Below, in pieces: positions 1 through 5,816 of a stretch of 9,271 nucleotides of DNA. Both the position numbers and the translations under genes were made by a program. Every line of letters begins with the position of its first letter. Position 1 is the first letter of the stretch. The notes beneath the pieces were generated by a model. That model searched no databases. It saw nothing but the letters and a program-made list of their open reading frames with translations, and was not told where the DNA came from. The stretch comes from DATAWZ01 sp036266975 (lineage in GTDB: Bacteria; Actinomycetota; Thermoleophilia; Solirubrobacterales; Solirubrobacteraceae), in NCBI GenBank assembly GCA_036266975.1, contig DATAWZ010000036.1:1-9271 (forward strand). Reading direction: 5' to 3'.

Positions 1-5
1 CCCGC

Positions 6-107
6 TTCGCGGCTGCAAATCTTCGCCTGGCGGCGTCCTCGGGAGCCGAAATAGCGCTGCTATTCCGGCTCCCTGCGTCCTGGCCATGCTCGATTTTCGC
101 TCGCGAA
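6..107. repeat. Long imperfect inverted repeat (hairpin) upstream of mutM
   Basis: The core is GGGAGCCGAAATAGC (41-55) facing GCTATTCCGGCTCCC (59-73). These are 15-bp arms with one mismatch around a 3-nt centre. Further out, shorter blocks also face each other at nearly matching spacing: TTCGCG (6-11) with CGCGAA (102-107), AAATC with GATTT, and TGGC with GCCA. The arms therefore span about 100 bp in weakened form. No T-tract follows the core, so it is not a classic intrinsic terminator for an upstream gene. It could be a factor-assisted terminator, an interspersed palindromic repeat or a remnant of a small mobile repeat. No ORF is supported in positions 1-148. Confidence 0.6.
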
Positions 108-136
108 TCGACGATCGGATTTACCGGAGGCACCAC

Positions 137-142
137 TAGGAT
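137..142 (+). promoter_or_regulatory. Candidate -10 hexamer of mutM (TAGGAT)
   Basis: TAGGAT matches the TANNNT form of a -10 element and ends 6 nt before the mutM ATG. Transcription would start at or next to the start codon, giving a leaderless mRNA. A GGAGG at 126-130 lies too far upstream to act as a ribosome-binding site for this ATG. No clear -35 hexamer is visible. Confidence 0.35.
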
Positions 143-148
143 CGGCGG

Positions 149-1018
149 ATGCCCGAGCTGCCCGAGGTTGAGACGATCCGACGGCAGCTCGCGCCGCTGG
201 TCCAGGGGCAGGTGCTCGAGCGCGTCGAGGTCCTGGACGCGCGCTGGTGCGCGCCGGTGAGCGTGGAGGCGATGCAGGAGGCGCTGCGCGGGCGTGAGGT
301 GCTCCGGCTCGACCGGCGCGGGAAGTACCTGATCTGGGAGCTCGACGACGGGCTGCGCCTGCTGCTGCACCTGCGCATGACCGGCGCGCTGCTCGCCGAC
401 CCCGGCGAGCGCCCGGCGCACGCGCGGGTGCGCTGGGGGCTGCGCGCGCATGAGGTCTGGCTGGTCGACCCCCGCCGGTTCGGCACCGGGGAGCTCGCCC
501 GAGGCCCCGAAGGCCTCGACGCGTTTCTGGCCACCCGGCTCGGGCTCGAGCCGTTCGACCCGGCCTTCACCGCCGCGCACCTGCGCGCGCTCGCGACTGG
601 GCGGCGCGCGCCGATCAAGGCGTTCCTGCTCGACCAGCGGCGCGTCGCGGGGATCGGGAACATCTACGCCGACGAGGCGCTGCACCGCGCGGCGATCCAC
701 CCGCTGCGGCCGGCCGGCGAGCTGCGCGCCGGCGACTGGGAGCGGCTGCGGGCGGCGGTGCTGCAGGCGCTCGGGGACGGGATCGACGCCCGTGGCGCGT
801 CGATCGACGATTTCCGCCACATCGACGGCGTGCGCGGGAGCTTTCAGGAGCGCTTCCTGGTCTACGGCCGCACCGGTCTCCCATGCGGCCGCTGCGGGGC
901 CGCGATCGTGAAACTGCGGGCGGCCGGTCGGGGTACGTACATCTGTGGCCGCTGCCAGCGGGCGCCGCGCCGCCGGCGCCCCGCTGCGGCGTCGGGGCCG
1001 CCTGAGGATCACGTATGA
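149..1018 (+). CDS. mutM: Formamidopyrimidine-DNA glycosylase (Fpg/MutM)
   Basis: This is a bifunctional base-excision repair enzyme that removes 8-oxoguanine and other oxidised purines and nicks the strand by beta/delta elimination. The 289-aa product begins MPELPEVETI, the family signature, with catalytic Pro2 and Glu3. Lys59 lies in RGKYL, HLRMTG is at 74-79, and the helix-two-turn-helix segment contains GIGNIYADE (168-176) with the DNA-contacting Asn171. The C-terminal zinc finger has Cys246/Cys249 and Cys266/Cys269, with the conserved Arg in the GRGTY turn. The ATG is fixed because Pro2 must be the N-terminal residue after Met removal. About 20 residues, rich in Arg and Pro, extend past the zinc finger and are probably disordered. 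The length is normal for the family and the gene looks intact. Confidence 0.97.
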   Translation: MPELPEVETIRRQLAPLVQGQVLERVEVLDARWCAPVSVEAMQEALRGREVLRLDRRGKYLIWELDDGLRLLLHLRMTGALLADPGERPAHARVRWGLRAHEVWLVDPRRFGTGELARGPEGLDAFLATRLGLEPFDPAFTAAHLRALATGRRAPIKAFLLDQRRVAGIGNIYADEALHRAAIHPLRPAGELRAGDWERLRAAVLQALGDGIDARGASIDDFRHIDGVRGSFQERFLVYGRTGLPCGRCGAAIVKLRAAGRGTYICGRCQRAPRRRRPAAASGPPEDHV

Positions 1019-1022
1019 TTCT

Positions 1023-1059
1023 GGGCGACGGCTTTGCGCCTGACCGGTAAAGCGCGCCC
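1023..1059 (+). terminator. Possible hairpin between mutM and the GtrA-family gene
   Basis: GGGCG (1023-1027) can pair with CGCCC (1055-1059), and GCTTT (1031-1035) with AAAGC (1049-1053), separated by a small internal loop and closed by a 13-nt loop. A short pyrimidine run (TCTTTCC) follows. It could terminate mutM or be a leader structure of the next gene. TATGAT at 1014-1019, over the mutM stop codon, resembles a -10 element and would place this hairpin in the next gene's leader. Neither reading is secure. Confidence 0.3.
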
Positions 1060-1082
1060 TCTTTCCGGCCGATCCTTTTCTC

Positions 1083-1625
1083 GTGAGCGTCAGCGAACAC
1101 ACTACCCGTCCGGCGCCCGTGCCTGGCACGGCCGAGATCGCGCTACCGACGACGATGCGCGGACGCGCTCGACACCACACCCGCCGGGCGCTGCCGGAGC
1201 TGCGGCGGATGGTCAAGTTCGGGATCGTCGGCGGCTCGGGGTTCGTCGTCAACCTCGCGGTGTTCGCGCTGGTCGAGCGGCTGCACACGCTCCACGTGAT
1301 CTCCGCGACCGTGGCCTTCCTGGCCGCCGTAGTGAACAACTTCTACTGGAACCGGCGCTGGACCTTCCGGGGCGTCGGCAGCGCCGCGATCCACGATCAG
1401 GCGCGGCGCTTCTTCCTGGTCAGCGGCGCGGCGTTCCTGTTCCAGCTCGGCATCCTCGAGGCGCTGATCAACATCGGCGTGAGCCCGCTGATCTCACAGG
1501 CGATCTCGGTGCTCGCCGCGATGCCGCTCGGCTTCGTGGGCAACCGCATGTGGACCTTCCACGAGGACGGCGGCCTGCGCGAGCGCTGGGCCGCCCACCA
1601 GGCCCGCAAGCAGCAGCAGGGCTAG
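1083..1625 (+). CDS. GtrA-family four-helix membrane protein
   Basis: The 180-aa product belongs to the GtrA/DPMS-like family. These are small integral membrane proteins implicated in moving lipid-linked sugars across the membrane or in assisting polyprenyl-phosphate glycosyltransferases. About 45 polar N-terminal residues precede four hydrophobic segments at roughly 46-66, 71-88, 110-130 and 134-155. Family landmarks are VKFGIVGGSGFVVN at the start of helix 1 and the paired Asn/aromatic motifs NFYWNRRWTF (86-95) and GFVGNRMWTF (150-159) after helices 2 and 4. The GTG at 1083 is the first start after mutM. A start nearer residue 43 would still keep the whole domain. No glycosyltransferase gene lies beside it, so its substrate cannot be inferred. 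Its TAG stop lies inside the first unit of the downstream repeat array. Confidence 0.85.
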   Translation: MSVSEHTTRPAPVPGTAEIALPTTMRGRARHHTRRALPELRRMVKFGIVGGSGFVVNLAVFALVERLHTLHVISATVAFLAAVVNNFYWNRRWTFRGVGSAAIHDQARRFFLVSGAAFLFQLGILEALINIGVSPLISQAISVLAAMPLGFVGNRMWTFHEDGGLRERWAAHQARKQQQG

Positions 1626-1641
1626 GCCGTGGGCTAGGCCT

Positions 1642-1651
1642 CGGCTAGACC
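1642..1651. repeat. Target-site duplication, left copy
   Basis: CGGCTAGACC directly abuts the left IS end and is identical to 3115-3124. A 10-bp duplication fits the 9-12 bp known for the IS4 family. The copies are perfect, which suggests recent insertion. Because the target is a repeat array, part of the identity could come from neighbouring units. However, the leading C is shared only by these two copies at this exact offset. Confidence 0.9.
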
Positions 1652-1668
1652 CAATACCGTTTCCTTAG
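1652..1668. repeat. IS terminal inverted repeat, transposase 3' side
   Basis: CAATACCGTTTCCTTAG is the exact reverse complement of 3098-3114. Bases on either side do not match, so 17 bp is the full perfect length. The TAA stop of the restored transposase frame (1665-1667, minus strand) lies inside this repeat. Confidence 0.95.
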
Positions 1669-1865
1669 GCGGCGAGGATGGTGATCGCGTCCTCGGGGCG
1701 TTTGGTGGGTTTGGCGGGGTTTCGGTGCTCGGGTCGTTTGACAGCCCAGTTGGACATCTTGCGCTTGATCACGCGGGGGTTGGTTCGTTGGCGGCGTGGT
1801 CCGAGCCTGTCGGCGAGGATCTCGCTGATCGCATGCTCATGGGCTGTGGCGATCGTCAGGGGGGG
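1665..1865 (-). pseudogene. Out-of-frame C-terminal part of the IS4 transposase
   Basis: Downstream of the C-run (1859-1865, read as C on the minus strand) a different frame encodes a plausible transposase tail. It begins LTIATAHEHAISEIL and continues through PRRQRTNPRVIKRKM, followed by a basic segment containing VKRPEHR. Such basic R/K-rich tails with a PRVxKRKM-like motif are typical of high-GC actinobacterial IS4 transposases, as I recall them. Reading six Cs instead of seven joins GFSP directly to LTIATAHEH and gives one protein of about 467 aa. That protein would end with TAA at 1665-1667, inside the terminal repeat. This segment is therefore best read as the severed end of the transposase and not as a separate gene. 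Confidence 0.75.
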
Positions 1866-3069
1866 AAAATCCCGGCTGGGTGCGGGCACTGCGACGGGCG
1901 GCCCGCAGGCTTCGGGTGAACGACAATCGGTCGGGATCCAGCTCGCCGGTCAGTGCGGCGTCGTGCATCAGCCGGCGGATCGCGTAGTGCGTGCACAGGT
2001 ACCCGTAGGCTTCCTGGTAGACGCCGTCGGGTGATTTGGAGCGCAGCACGACGCGCGGTCCGCGTTGGTGGACCTTCAGCTCGTCCAGTGCGTTCTCGAT
2101 CTCCCAGCGCTCGTGGTAGAGCACGCCGAGCTCACCGGCAGGCGCGTGCTCGGGGTCAAGGATCGTGGTCAGCAGCCGGTAGCGCTGCTCGGGATCGCTC
2201 AGACCGTCATCGACTCGGTACTCAACGACGCGGACCCGCTGACCCTGGCGCCGGGCGCGCTGGTCGGGCTGGTTGGCGTAGATCCGTGTCAGGTATGAGC
2301 CGTCCGGGAGCTGCTCCTCGCGCGGGCGCAGCAGGTTGCGCTGCACCCGCCAGAGCAGCTGCGCCCCGCTCTGACGGGCGCTGGCAAAGCGAGCGAAGCT
2401 GTGAAAGCCGCGATCGGCCAAGCACAGCATCCCCGGCCCCAGCCGAGGCAGCAGCTCGTCCGCCAGCACGTTCTCACTGCGGCTGAGCGGTCCCATCGCG
2501 ACCGCGCAGATCGCGTGTGTGCCGGTCTCTGAAAGCGCGACCAACCGCAACTGTGGGAACGCGCCCCCACCCTCACGCCGCGAGGATCCCGGCCGCCCGA
2601 ACTCCTGCTCGTTGGCCGCAGTGTCCGCGATGTCCAGGCACGTGCCATCCAGGCTCATCAGCCGCCACTGCCGGTAGAACGCCCCGACCGTCCGCTGATC
2701 AGCCAGCGGTCGCGCGACCGCCTCGAATAACCGCTGCAGCGGCTCGCGGCCCAACCGAGAGCGCGCCTTGAAGATCGACCCCTTCGCTGGCACCTCCCAC
2801 ACCTGCGCCCACCCCGACGCCCACGAGAGCCCCTCCACCAGCGCACGCATCACCTCCTCATAGGAGCCATCCGCGAACAGCGCCATCGCCAGCACGTAGT
2901 ACACAACCACACGCGCCGGCAACAGGCGATGGCGCTGCTCGGTCCGCCCCGCCTGTGCGACCACCCGATCGACCAGCTCCGGCGGGAACACCCGCGTGAG
3001 CACCCCGATCGAGATGTGATCAGACAGCCGCTGATCAGTCGCCGGCTTGACCCAACCAGACCGAGGCAC
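1837..3069 (-). CDS. IS4-family transposase, truncated by a frameshift
   Basis: This is a DDE transposase that would cut and join the IS ends. The open frame gives 410 aa from a GTG at 3069, preceded by a G-rich stretch. Residues about 15-110 resemble the IS4 transposase N-terminal domain. The catalytic core shows Asp141 in SLDGT, Asp219 in CLADRGF, and the IS4 signature Y-(2)-R-(3)-E-(6)-K in YHERWEIENALDELK (Tyr318, Arg321, Glu325, Lys332), so the catalytic triad is intact. The last seven residues after GFSP (PDDRHSP) are frameshift products. The conserved basic tail continues in another frame down to 1665. Whether the truncated protein is active is unknown. A compensating +1 slip on the T4C7 run could restore it. 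Confidence 0.9.
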   Translation of the reverse strand: MPRSGWVKPATDQRLSDHISIGVLTRVFPPELVDRVVAQAGRTEQRHRLLPARVVVYYVLAMALFADGSYEEVMRALVEGLSWASGWAQVWEVPAKGSIFKARSRLGREPLQRLFEAVARPLADQRTVGAFYRQWRLMSLDGTCLDIADTAANEQEFGRPGSSRREGGGAFPQLRLVALSETGTHAICAVAMGPLSRSENVLADELLPRLGPGMLCLADRGFHSFARFASARQSGAQLLWRVQRNLLRPREEQLPDGSYLTRIYANQPDQRARRQGQRVRVVEYRVDDGLSDPEQRYRLLTTILDPEHAPAGELGVLYHERWEIENALDELKVHQRGPRVVLRSKSPDGVYQEAYGYLCTHYAIRRLMHDAALTGELDPDRLSFTRSLRAARRSARTQPGFSPPDDRHSP

Positions 3070-3097
3070 CGGGCAACCATACCCCGCCCCCCGGACA

Positions 3098-3114
3098 CTA
3101 AGGAAACGGTATTG
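3098..3114. repeat. IS terminal inverted repeat, transposase 5' side
   Basis: CTAAGGAAACGGTATTG is the exact reverse complement of 1652-1668. It lies 28 bp upstream of the transposase GTG, so the transposase promoter must lie partly within or outside this end. Confidence 0.95.
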
Positions 3115-3124
3115 CGGCTAGACC
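3115..3124. repeat. Target-site duplication, right copy
   Basis: CGGCTAGACC directly abuts the right IS end and is identical to 1642-1651. The GGCTAGRCC array resumes immediately after it. Confidence 0.9.
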
Positions 3125-3155
3125 AGGGCTAGACCGGGCTAGACCGGGCTAGACC

Positions 3156-3410
3156 CTACGCGGCGAGGAGGTCGTCCAGTCGGCCGTTGCTCGCCGCCGC
3201 GTGTGTCTGCTCGAAGCCACCGAGCAGCTGGTCGCCGATGATGACCTGCGGGAACGTCATCATCCCGGTGCGCTGCGCGAGCTCGAGCCGGCCCCCGGGG
3301 TCACGGGAGAGGTTGATCTCCTTGAACTCGAGGCCCTTGGAGCGAAGCAGGCCCTTCACGCGCGAGCAGTACGGACACGGGTCCGTCGTGTAGACGATGA
3401 TGTCCTTCAT
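3156..3410 (-). CDS. Glutaredoxin, CPYC type (84 aa)
   Basis: This is a small thioredoxin-fold oxidoreductase that reduces disulfides or glutathione/low-molecular-weight-thiol mixed disulfides in the cytoplasm. The product begins MKDIIVYTTD and carries the dithiol active site CPYC at residues 12-15. The cis-proline is in TFP (Pro54), and GG at 64-65 lies in the LLGGFEQ segment that binds the thiol substrate. This order matches bacterial class I glutaredoxins of the GrxC type. The ATG at 3410 gives the normal N-terminus. The same frame stays open far upstream across recO, but only as antisense shadow. The gene is divergent from recO with 51 bp between them and convergent with the GtrA-family gene. 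If the host is an actinobacterium that lacks glutathione, it may instead serve mycothiol or another thiol; this is inference. Confidence 0.93.
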   Translation of the reverse strand: MKDIIVYTTDPCPYCSRVKGLLRSKGLEFKEINLSRDPGGRLELAQRTGMMTFPQVIIGDQLLGGFEQTHAAASNGRLDDLLAA

Positions 3411-3420
3411 TACTTCAGAA

Positions 3421-3426
3421 AGTATA
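3421..3426 (-). promoter_or_regulatory. Candidate -10 hexamer of the glutaredoxin gene (TATACT)
   Basis: On the minus strand TATACT, five of six bases of the TATAAT consensus, ends 10 nt before the ATG. Transcription would begin very near the start codon. On the plus strand the same bases read AGTATAGCC, so recO may share this short divergent promoter region. No convincing -35 was found. Confidence 0.45.
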
Positions 3427-3461
3427 GCCCTCGGGCTGGAAGGGCCGTCGCGGGTGCGCTG

Positions 3462-4178
3462 ATGGCCGGACCGGTCAAGACGGAGGGGGTCGTGCTGCGC
3501 TCGATGCGCTACGGCGAGGCCGACCGGATCCTGCATCTGTACACGCCCCACCGCGGCCGCGTCGGCGCGATCGCCAAGGGCGTGCGCCGCACCCGCAGCC
3601 GCTTCGGCGGGCGGTTGGAGCCGTTCTTTCGCCTGCGGCTCATCCTGCACGAGGGCCGCGGCGAGCTGCTCACGGTGACCTCGGCCGAGACCGTCGAGGG
3701 CCATGCCCGGCTGCGCACCGACGCCGCCGCGCTCGACGCCGCGGCGCGCGCGTGCGATGCGGTCGGGCGCGTGTTCGAGACCGGCGAGCCCCACCCCGGC
3801 GTGTTCAACCTGCTCTGCCACGAGCTGGCCCTGCTCGACGCCAGCCCGCAGGACGCCACCCGGGCCAACCAGCTCGCCTTCCGCCTGAAGTTGCTGCTTG
3901 CCGCGGGCCTCGCGCCCGAGCTGTCGGCGTGCGCGAGCTGCGGCGAGCGCGCCGGGCTGAGCGGCTTCTCGGGCGCCGCGGGCGGGGTGATCTGCGGCGC
4001 CTGCGAGGCGGGCGGGTTCCCGTTCGGCGAGGAGGCCCACCGGTTCATGACCGCCGCGCTCGGTGCCCCCCTGGCCGAGGCGCCGGCGGCCGACGAGGGG
4101 GCGCTGCGGCAGGTCGACCGCGCGCTCGGCGAGACGCTCGAGCACCACGGGCACGTGCGGCTGCTGCGGCTGCCGTGA
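3462..4178 (+). CDS. recO: DNA repair protein RecO
   Basis: RecO is the recombination mediator of the RecFOR pathway. It binds single-stranded DNA and SSB, anneals strands and helps load RecA at gaps. The 238-aa product starts MAGPVKTEGVVLRSMRYGEA, the usual N-terminal OB-fold opening, with the basic GVRRTRSRFGG segment near 40-50. The helical C-terminal domain contains a four-cysteine zinc site, Cys157/Cys160 (CASC) and Cys178/Cys181 (CGAC), as in many Gram-positive RecO proteins. The length is normal. The frame stays open upstream to about 3201, but that part overlaps the glutaredoxin gene antisense and adds nothing conserved, so the ATG at 3462 is preferred. No strong Shine-Dalgarno sequence precedes it. 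Confidence 0.95.
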   Translation: MAGPVKTEGVVLRSMRYGEADRILHLYTPHRGRVGAIAKGVRRTRSRFGGRLEPFFRLRLILHEGRGELLTVTSAETVEGHARLRTDAAALDAAARACDAVGRVFETGEPHPGVFNLLCHELALLDASPQDATRANQLAFRLKLLLAAGLAPELSACASCGERAGLSGFSGAAGGVICGACEAGGFPFGEEAHRFMTAALGAPLAEAPAADEGALRQVDRALGETLEHHGHVRLLRLP

Positions 4179-4202
4179 CGGTCTACGGGCCTGCGGTAGG
4201 CT
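4175..4202 (+). promoter_or_regulatory. Candidate promoter of the PRC-barrel-like gene
   Basis: GTGACG (4175-4180) overlaps the recO stop codon as a -35-like element. It is followed after 16 bp by TAGGCT (4197-4202) as a -10-like element ending 6 nt before the GTG start. The geometry suits a leaderless transcript, so the gene need not depend on read-through from recO. Confidence 0.35.
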
Positions 4203-4208
4203 GGAACC

Positions 4209-4580
4209 GTGGATGAGGGGCTGCCGATCGCCTACCCGCTGCTCGAGCGTGGCGTTCCGGTGTATGCCGCCGACGGCTCGGAGGTCGGGACGGTCGACCA
4301 CGTCGTCGCCGCCGAGCAGCAGGACATCTTCCACGGGATCGTGCTCAAGCGCGGGGAGGGTCGCCACTTCGTGCCCGCCGAGAACGTCGCCTCGCTGCAC
4401 GAGCACGGCGTCGACCTGCGCCTGACGCCCGAGGCCGTCGCCGCGCTGCCCTCACCGCACGGGGCGGCGCCGGTGTACCGCGACATCGACCCCGGCGCGG
4501 CGCCGAGCACCTGGCGCAAGATGCTCGATCGCCTCGAGCTGCGCAACCCGCGCGATCGCAACTGGCGCCGCGAGGAGTAA
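4209..4580 (+). CDS. Small PRC-barrel-like protein (123 aa), function unknown
   Basis: The product is a soluble 123-residue protein with no signal peptide or membrane segment. Residues about 12-75 look like a PRC-barrel/DUF2171-type small beta-barrel. A strand pattern around GVPVYAADGSEVGTVDHV leads into IFHGIVLK and then FVPAENVASLHEHGVDLRL. PRC-barrels occur in RimM and in photosynthetic reaction-centre H subunits and often mediate protein or RNA contacts. The C-terminal 35 residues are rich in Arg, Asp and Asn (LRNPRDRNWRREE) and probably form a flexible basic tail. The GTG at 4209 is chosen because it begins the conserved-looking segment, and the nearby ATG at 4213 is in another frame. 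It lies 30 bp after recO on the same strand. No specific function can be assigned from the sequence. Confidence 0.75.
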   Translation: MDEGLPIAYPLLERGVPVYAADGSEVGTVDHVVAAEQQDIFHGIVLKRGEGRHFVPAENVASLHEHGVDLRLTPEAVAALPSPHGAAPVYRDIDPGAAPSTWRKMLDRLELRNPRDRNWRREE

Positions 4581-4628
4581 TCCCGGCACGCTCGGGGGGC
4601 TTTGGCGCGTTCGGGGACCGTGGCGCCC

Positions 4629-4646
4629 GCGGAACGCTCGTTCCGC
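4629..4646. promoter_or_regulatory. LexA-box-like palindrome upstream of dgt
   Basis: GCGGAAC-GCTC-GTTCCGC has perfect 7-bp arms. Its core GAAC-N4-GTTC (4632-4643) is the consensus half-site pair of the LexA/SOS operator in Actinobacteria and Bacillus. It lies in the 185-bp gap between the PRC-barrel-like gene and dgt, about 120 bp before the dgt ATG. It could equally be a hairpin ending the upstream transcript, although no T-tract follows. The rest of the gap holds one more small inverted repeat, CTGGC-TAT-GCCAG at 4668-4680, and no supportable gene. Confidence 0.45.
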
Positions 4647-4765
4647 ATCGGCGCTTCCTGGAAAAGCCTGGCTATGCCAGTAAGAGTCAGGACGCGACAG
4701 GCCGCGGGCGGCGACTCGCTCCGGTGACAGATTCCGGCCCAGGCGGATGCCACAATCATCAGGCG

Positions 4766-5803
4766 ATGAGCTCCGCGACCGGCCTTCTCACCGACGGCGA
4801 CTTCGCCACCCGCTGGCGTGAGCAGGAGGAGCTGCTGCTCGCGCCCGCGGCGACGCGCTCCTACCCGGCCGACCGTGAGGTGGCCGAGCCGGAGTGCTCG
4901 CTGCGCACGCCCTTCCAGCGCGACCGCGACCGGATCGTGCACTGCAAGGCGTTCCGGCGCCTGAAGCACAAGACCCAGGTGTTCGTCGCGCCCGCCGGCG
5001 ACCACTACCGCACGCGGCTCACCCACACGATCGAGGTCACGCAGATCTCCCGGACCGTGGCCCGCGCCCTGCGCTTGAACGAGGACCTCGTCGAGGCGAT
5101 CGGGCTCGGCCACGACCTCGGCCACCCGCCGTTCGGGCACGTCGGGGAGGGGGTCCTGCACGAGTGCGTGCGCGAGCGTTTCGGCGGCCACTTTCACCAC
5201 AACGAACACTCGCTGCGGGTCGTCGAGCGGCTCGAGCGCGGCGGCCAGGGCCTGAACCTCGCCGCGCCCGTCCGCGACGGGATCGTCGCGCACTCCGGTC
5301 GCGCGCCGATGCCGCGCACCCTCGAGGGGCGCATCGTGCGGTTGGTCGACCGAGTCGCGTACATCAACCACGACATCGACGACGCGATGCGCGCGGGGGT
5401 GCTGCGCGAGGCCGACCTGCCCGCCGAGGCGATCGCGCTGTTGGGCGAGAGCGGCCCGGACCGCATCGACGCGCTCGTGCACGACCTCGTCGAGCACTCG
5501 CAGGCCGCCGGCGACATCGTCCAGGGCGAGGCGCACGGCACGGCGATGAGCGCGCTGCGCAGCTTCATGTTCGAGCGCGTCTACCTCGGGGATGCGGTGC
5601 GGGCCGAGCACGCGAAGATCGCCCGCGTCCTGCGCGACCTGTTCGAGCACTACGTCGGCGATCCGGACGCGATCCCCGACGGCGGCGGCGTCGAGGGTGC
5701 CGACGTGGCGCAGCGGGTGGTCGACTGGATCGCCGGGATGACCGACCGCTTCTGCATCCGCGCCTGGTCGGACCTGAACGTCCCGCGGGCCTTCGTCGGC
5801 TGA
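4766..5803 (+). CDS. dgt: dGTP triphosphohydrolase-like HD-domain protein (Dgt)
   Basis: This is an HD-superfamily dNTP triphosphohydrolase that would convert dGTP, or dNTPs in general, to deoxynucleoside plus triphosphate, affecting precursor pools for replication and repair. From the ATG at 4766 the product has 345 aa. Early conserved blocks are RTPFQRDRDRIVHCKAFRRL (47-66) and KTQVF. The metal site shows His87 in RLTHT, His116-Asp117 in GLGHDLGHPPFGH, and probably Asp195 in VDRVAYINHDIDD. GHFHHNEHSLR (141-151) is also typical. It matches the type 2 subfamily common in actinobacteria. An in-frame GTG at 4724 would add 14 unconserved residues, so the ATG is preferred. The gene lies just before dnaG in the genome order, as often seen in Actinobacteria, but here a MOSC gene on the other strand intervenes. 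Only 13 bp separate the two convergent stops. Confidence 0.93.
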   Translation: MSSATGLLTDGDFATRWREQEELLLAPAATRSYPADREVAEPECSLRTPFQRDRDRIVHCKAFRRLKHKTQVFVAPAGDHYRTRLTHTIEVTQISRTVARALRLNEDLVEAIGLGHDLGHPPFGHVGEGVLHECVRERFGGHFHHNEHSLRVVERLERGGQGLNLAAPVRDGIVAHSGRAPMPRTLEGRIVRLVDRVAYINHDIDDAMRAGVLREADLPAEAIALLGESGPDRIDALVHDLVEHSQAAGDIVQGEAHGTAMSALRSFMFERVYLGDAVRAEHAKIARVLRDLFEHYVGDPDAIPDGGGVEGADVAQRVVDWIAGMTDRFCIRAWSDLNVPRAFVG

Positions 5804-5816
5804 TCCCGCGGCGCCG

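Larger units (their letters stand above)
1652..3114 (-). mobile_element. IS4-family insertion sequence, 1463 bp
   Basis: The element is bounded by perfect 17-bp terminal inverted repeats (1652-1668 and 3098-3114) and flanked by perfect 10-bp direct repeats (1642-1651 and 3115-3124). It carries one transposase reading frame on the minus strand and no cargo. The end sequence CAATACCGTTTCCTTAG resembles the TAATGCCG start recalled for IS4 itself. Size, duplication length and the transposase YREK motif all place it in the IS4 family. The transposase is frameshifted near its C-terminus, so the element may now depend on another copy. It sits in non-coding DNA between two convergent genes and breaks neither. 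Confidence 0.95.
1620..3155. repeat. GGCTAGRCC short tandem array, split by the IS element
   Basis: With the insertion sequence and one target copy removed, six units of GGCTAG(G/A)CC follow each other. They start at 1620, 1632, 1643 (duplicated at 3116), 3127, 3137 and 3147, with spacings of 12, 11, 11, 10 and 10 bp. The array fills the whole space between two convergent genes. The first unit contains the GtrA-gene stop codon, and the last unit abuts the glutaredoxin stop (CTA, 3156-3158). Units pair only poorly with each other, so a strong terminator hairpin is not evident. Its function is unknown. Confidence 0.8.

Noticed and set aside
1652..3114. Cargo genes or a composite transposon
   Set aside because: Only one IS copy is present, and its interior is fully accounted for by the transposase and its severed tail.
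1620..3155. The GGCTAG repeats as a CRISPR array
   Set aside because: Units are about 9 bp with 1-3 bp between them. There are no 30-40 bp spacers and no cas genes.
3201..3461. An upstream extension of RecO
   Set aside because: It overlaps the glutaredoxin gene antisense. The RecO N-terminal OB-fold begins right at the ATG at 3462.
3156..4406. A 416-codon open frame on the minus strand across recO
   Set aside because: Only its last 84 codons, from the ATG at 3410, show a conserved protein (glutaredoxin). The rest is antisense to recO and the PRC-barrel-like gene and has the low-complexity composition of high-GC shadow frames.
4232..5650. A 472-codon open frame on the minus strand opposite dgt
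   Set aside because: It is antisense to a clearly conserved HD-domain gene, and its translation shows no recognisable domain. Long antisense open frames are expected at this GC content.
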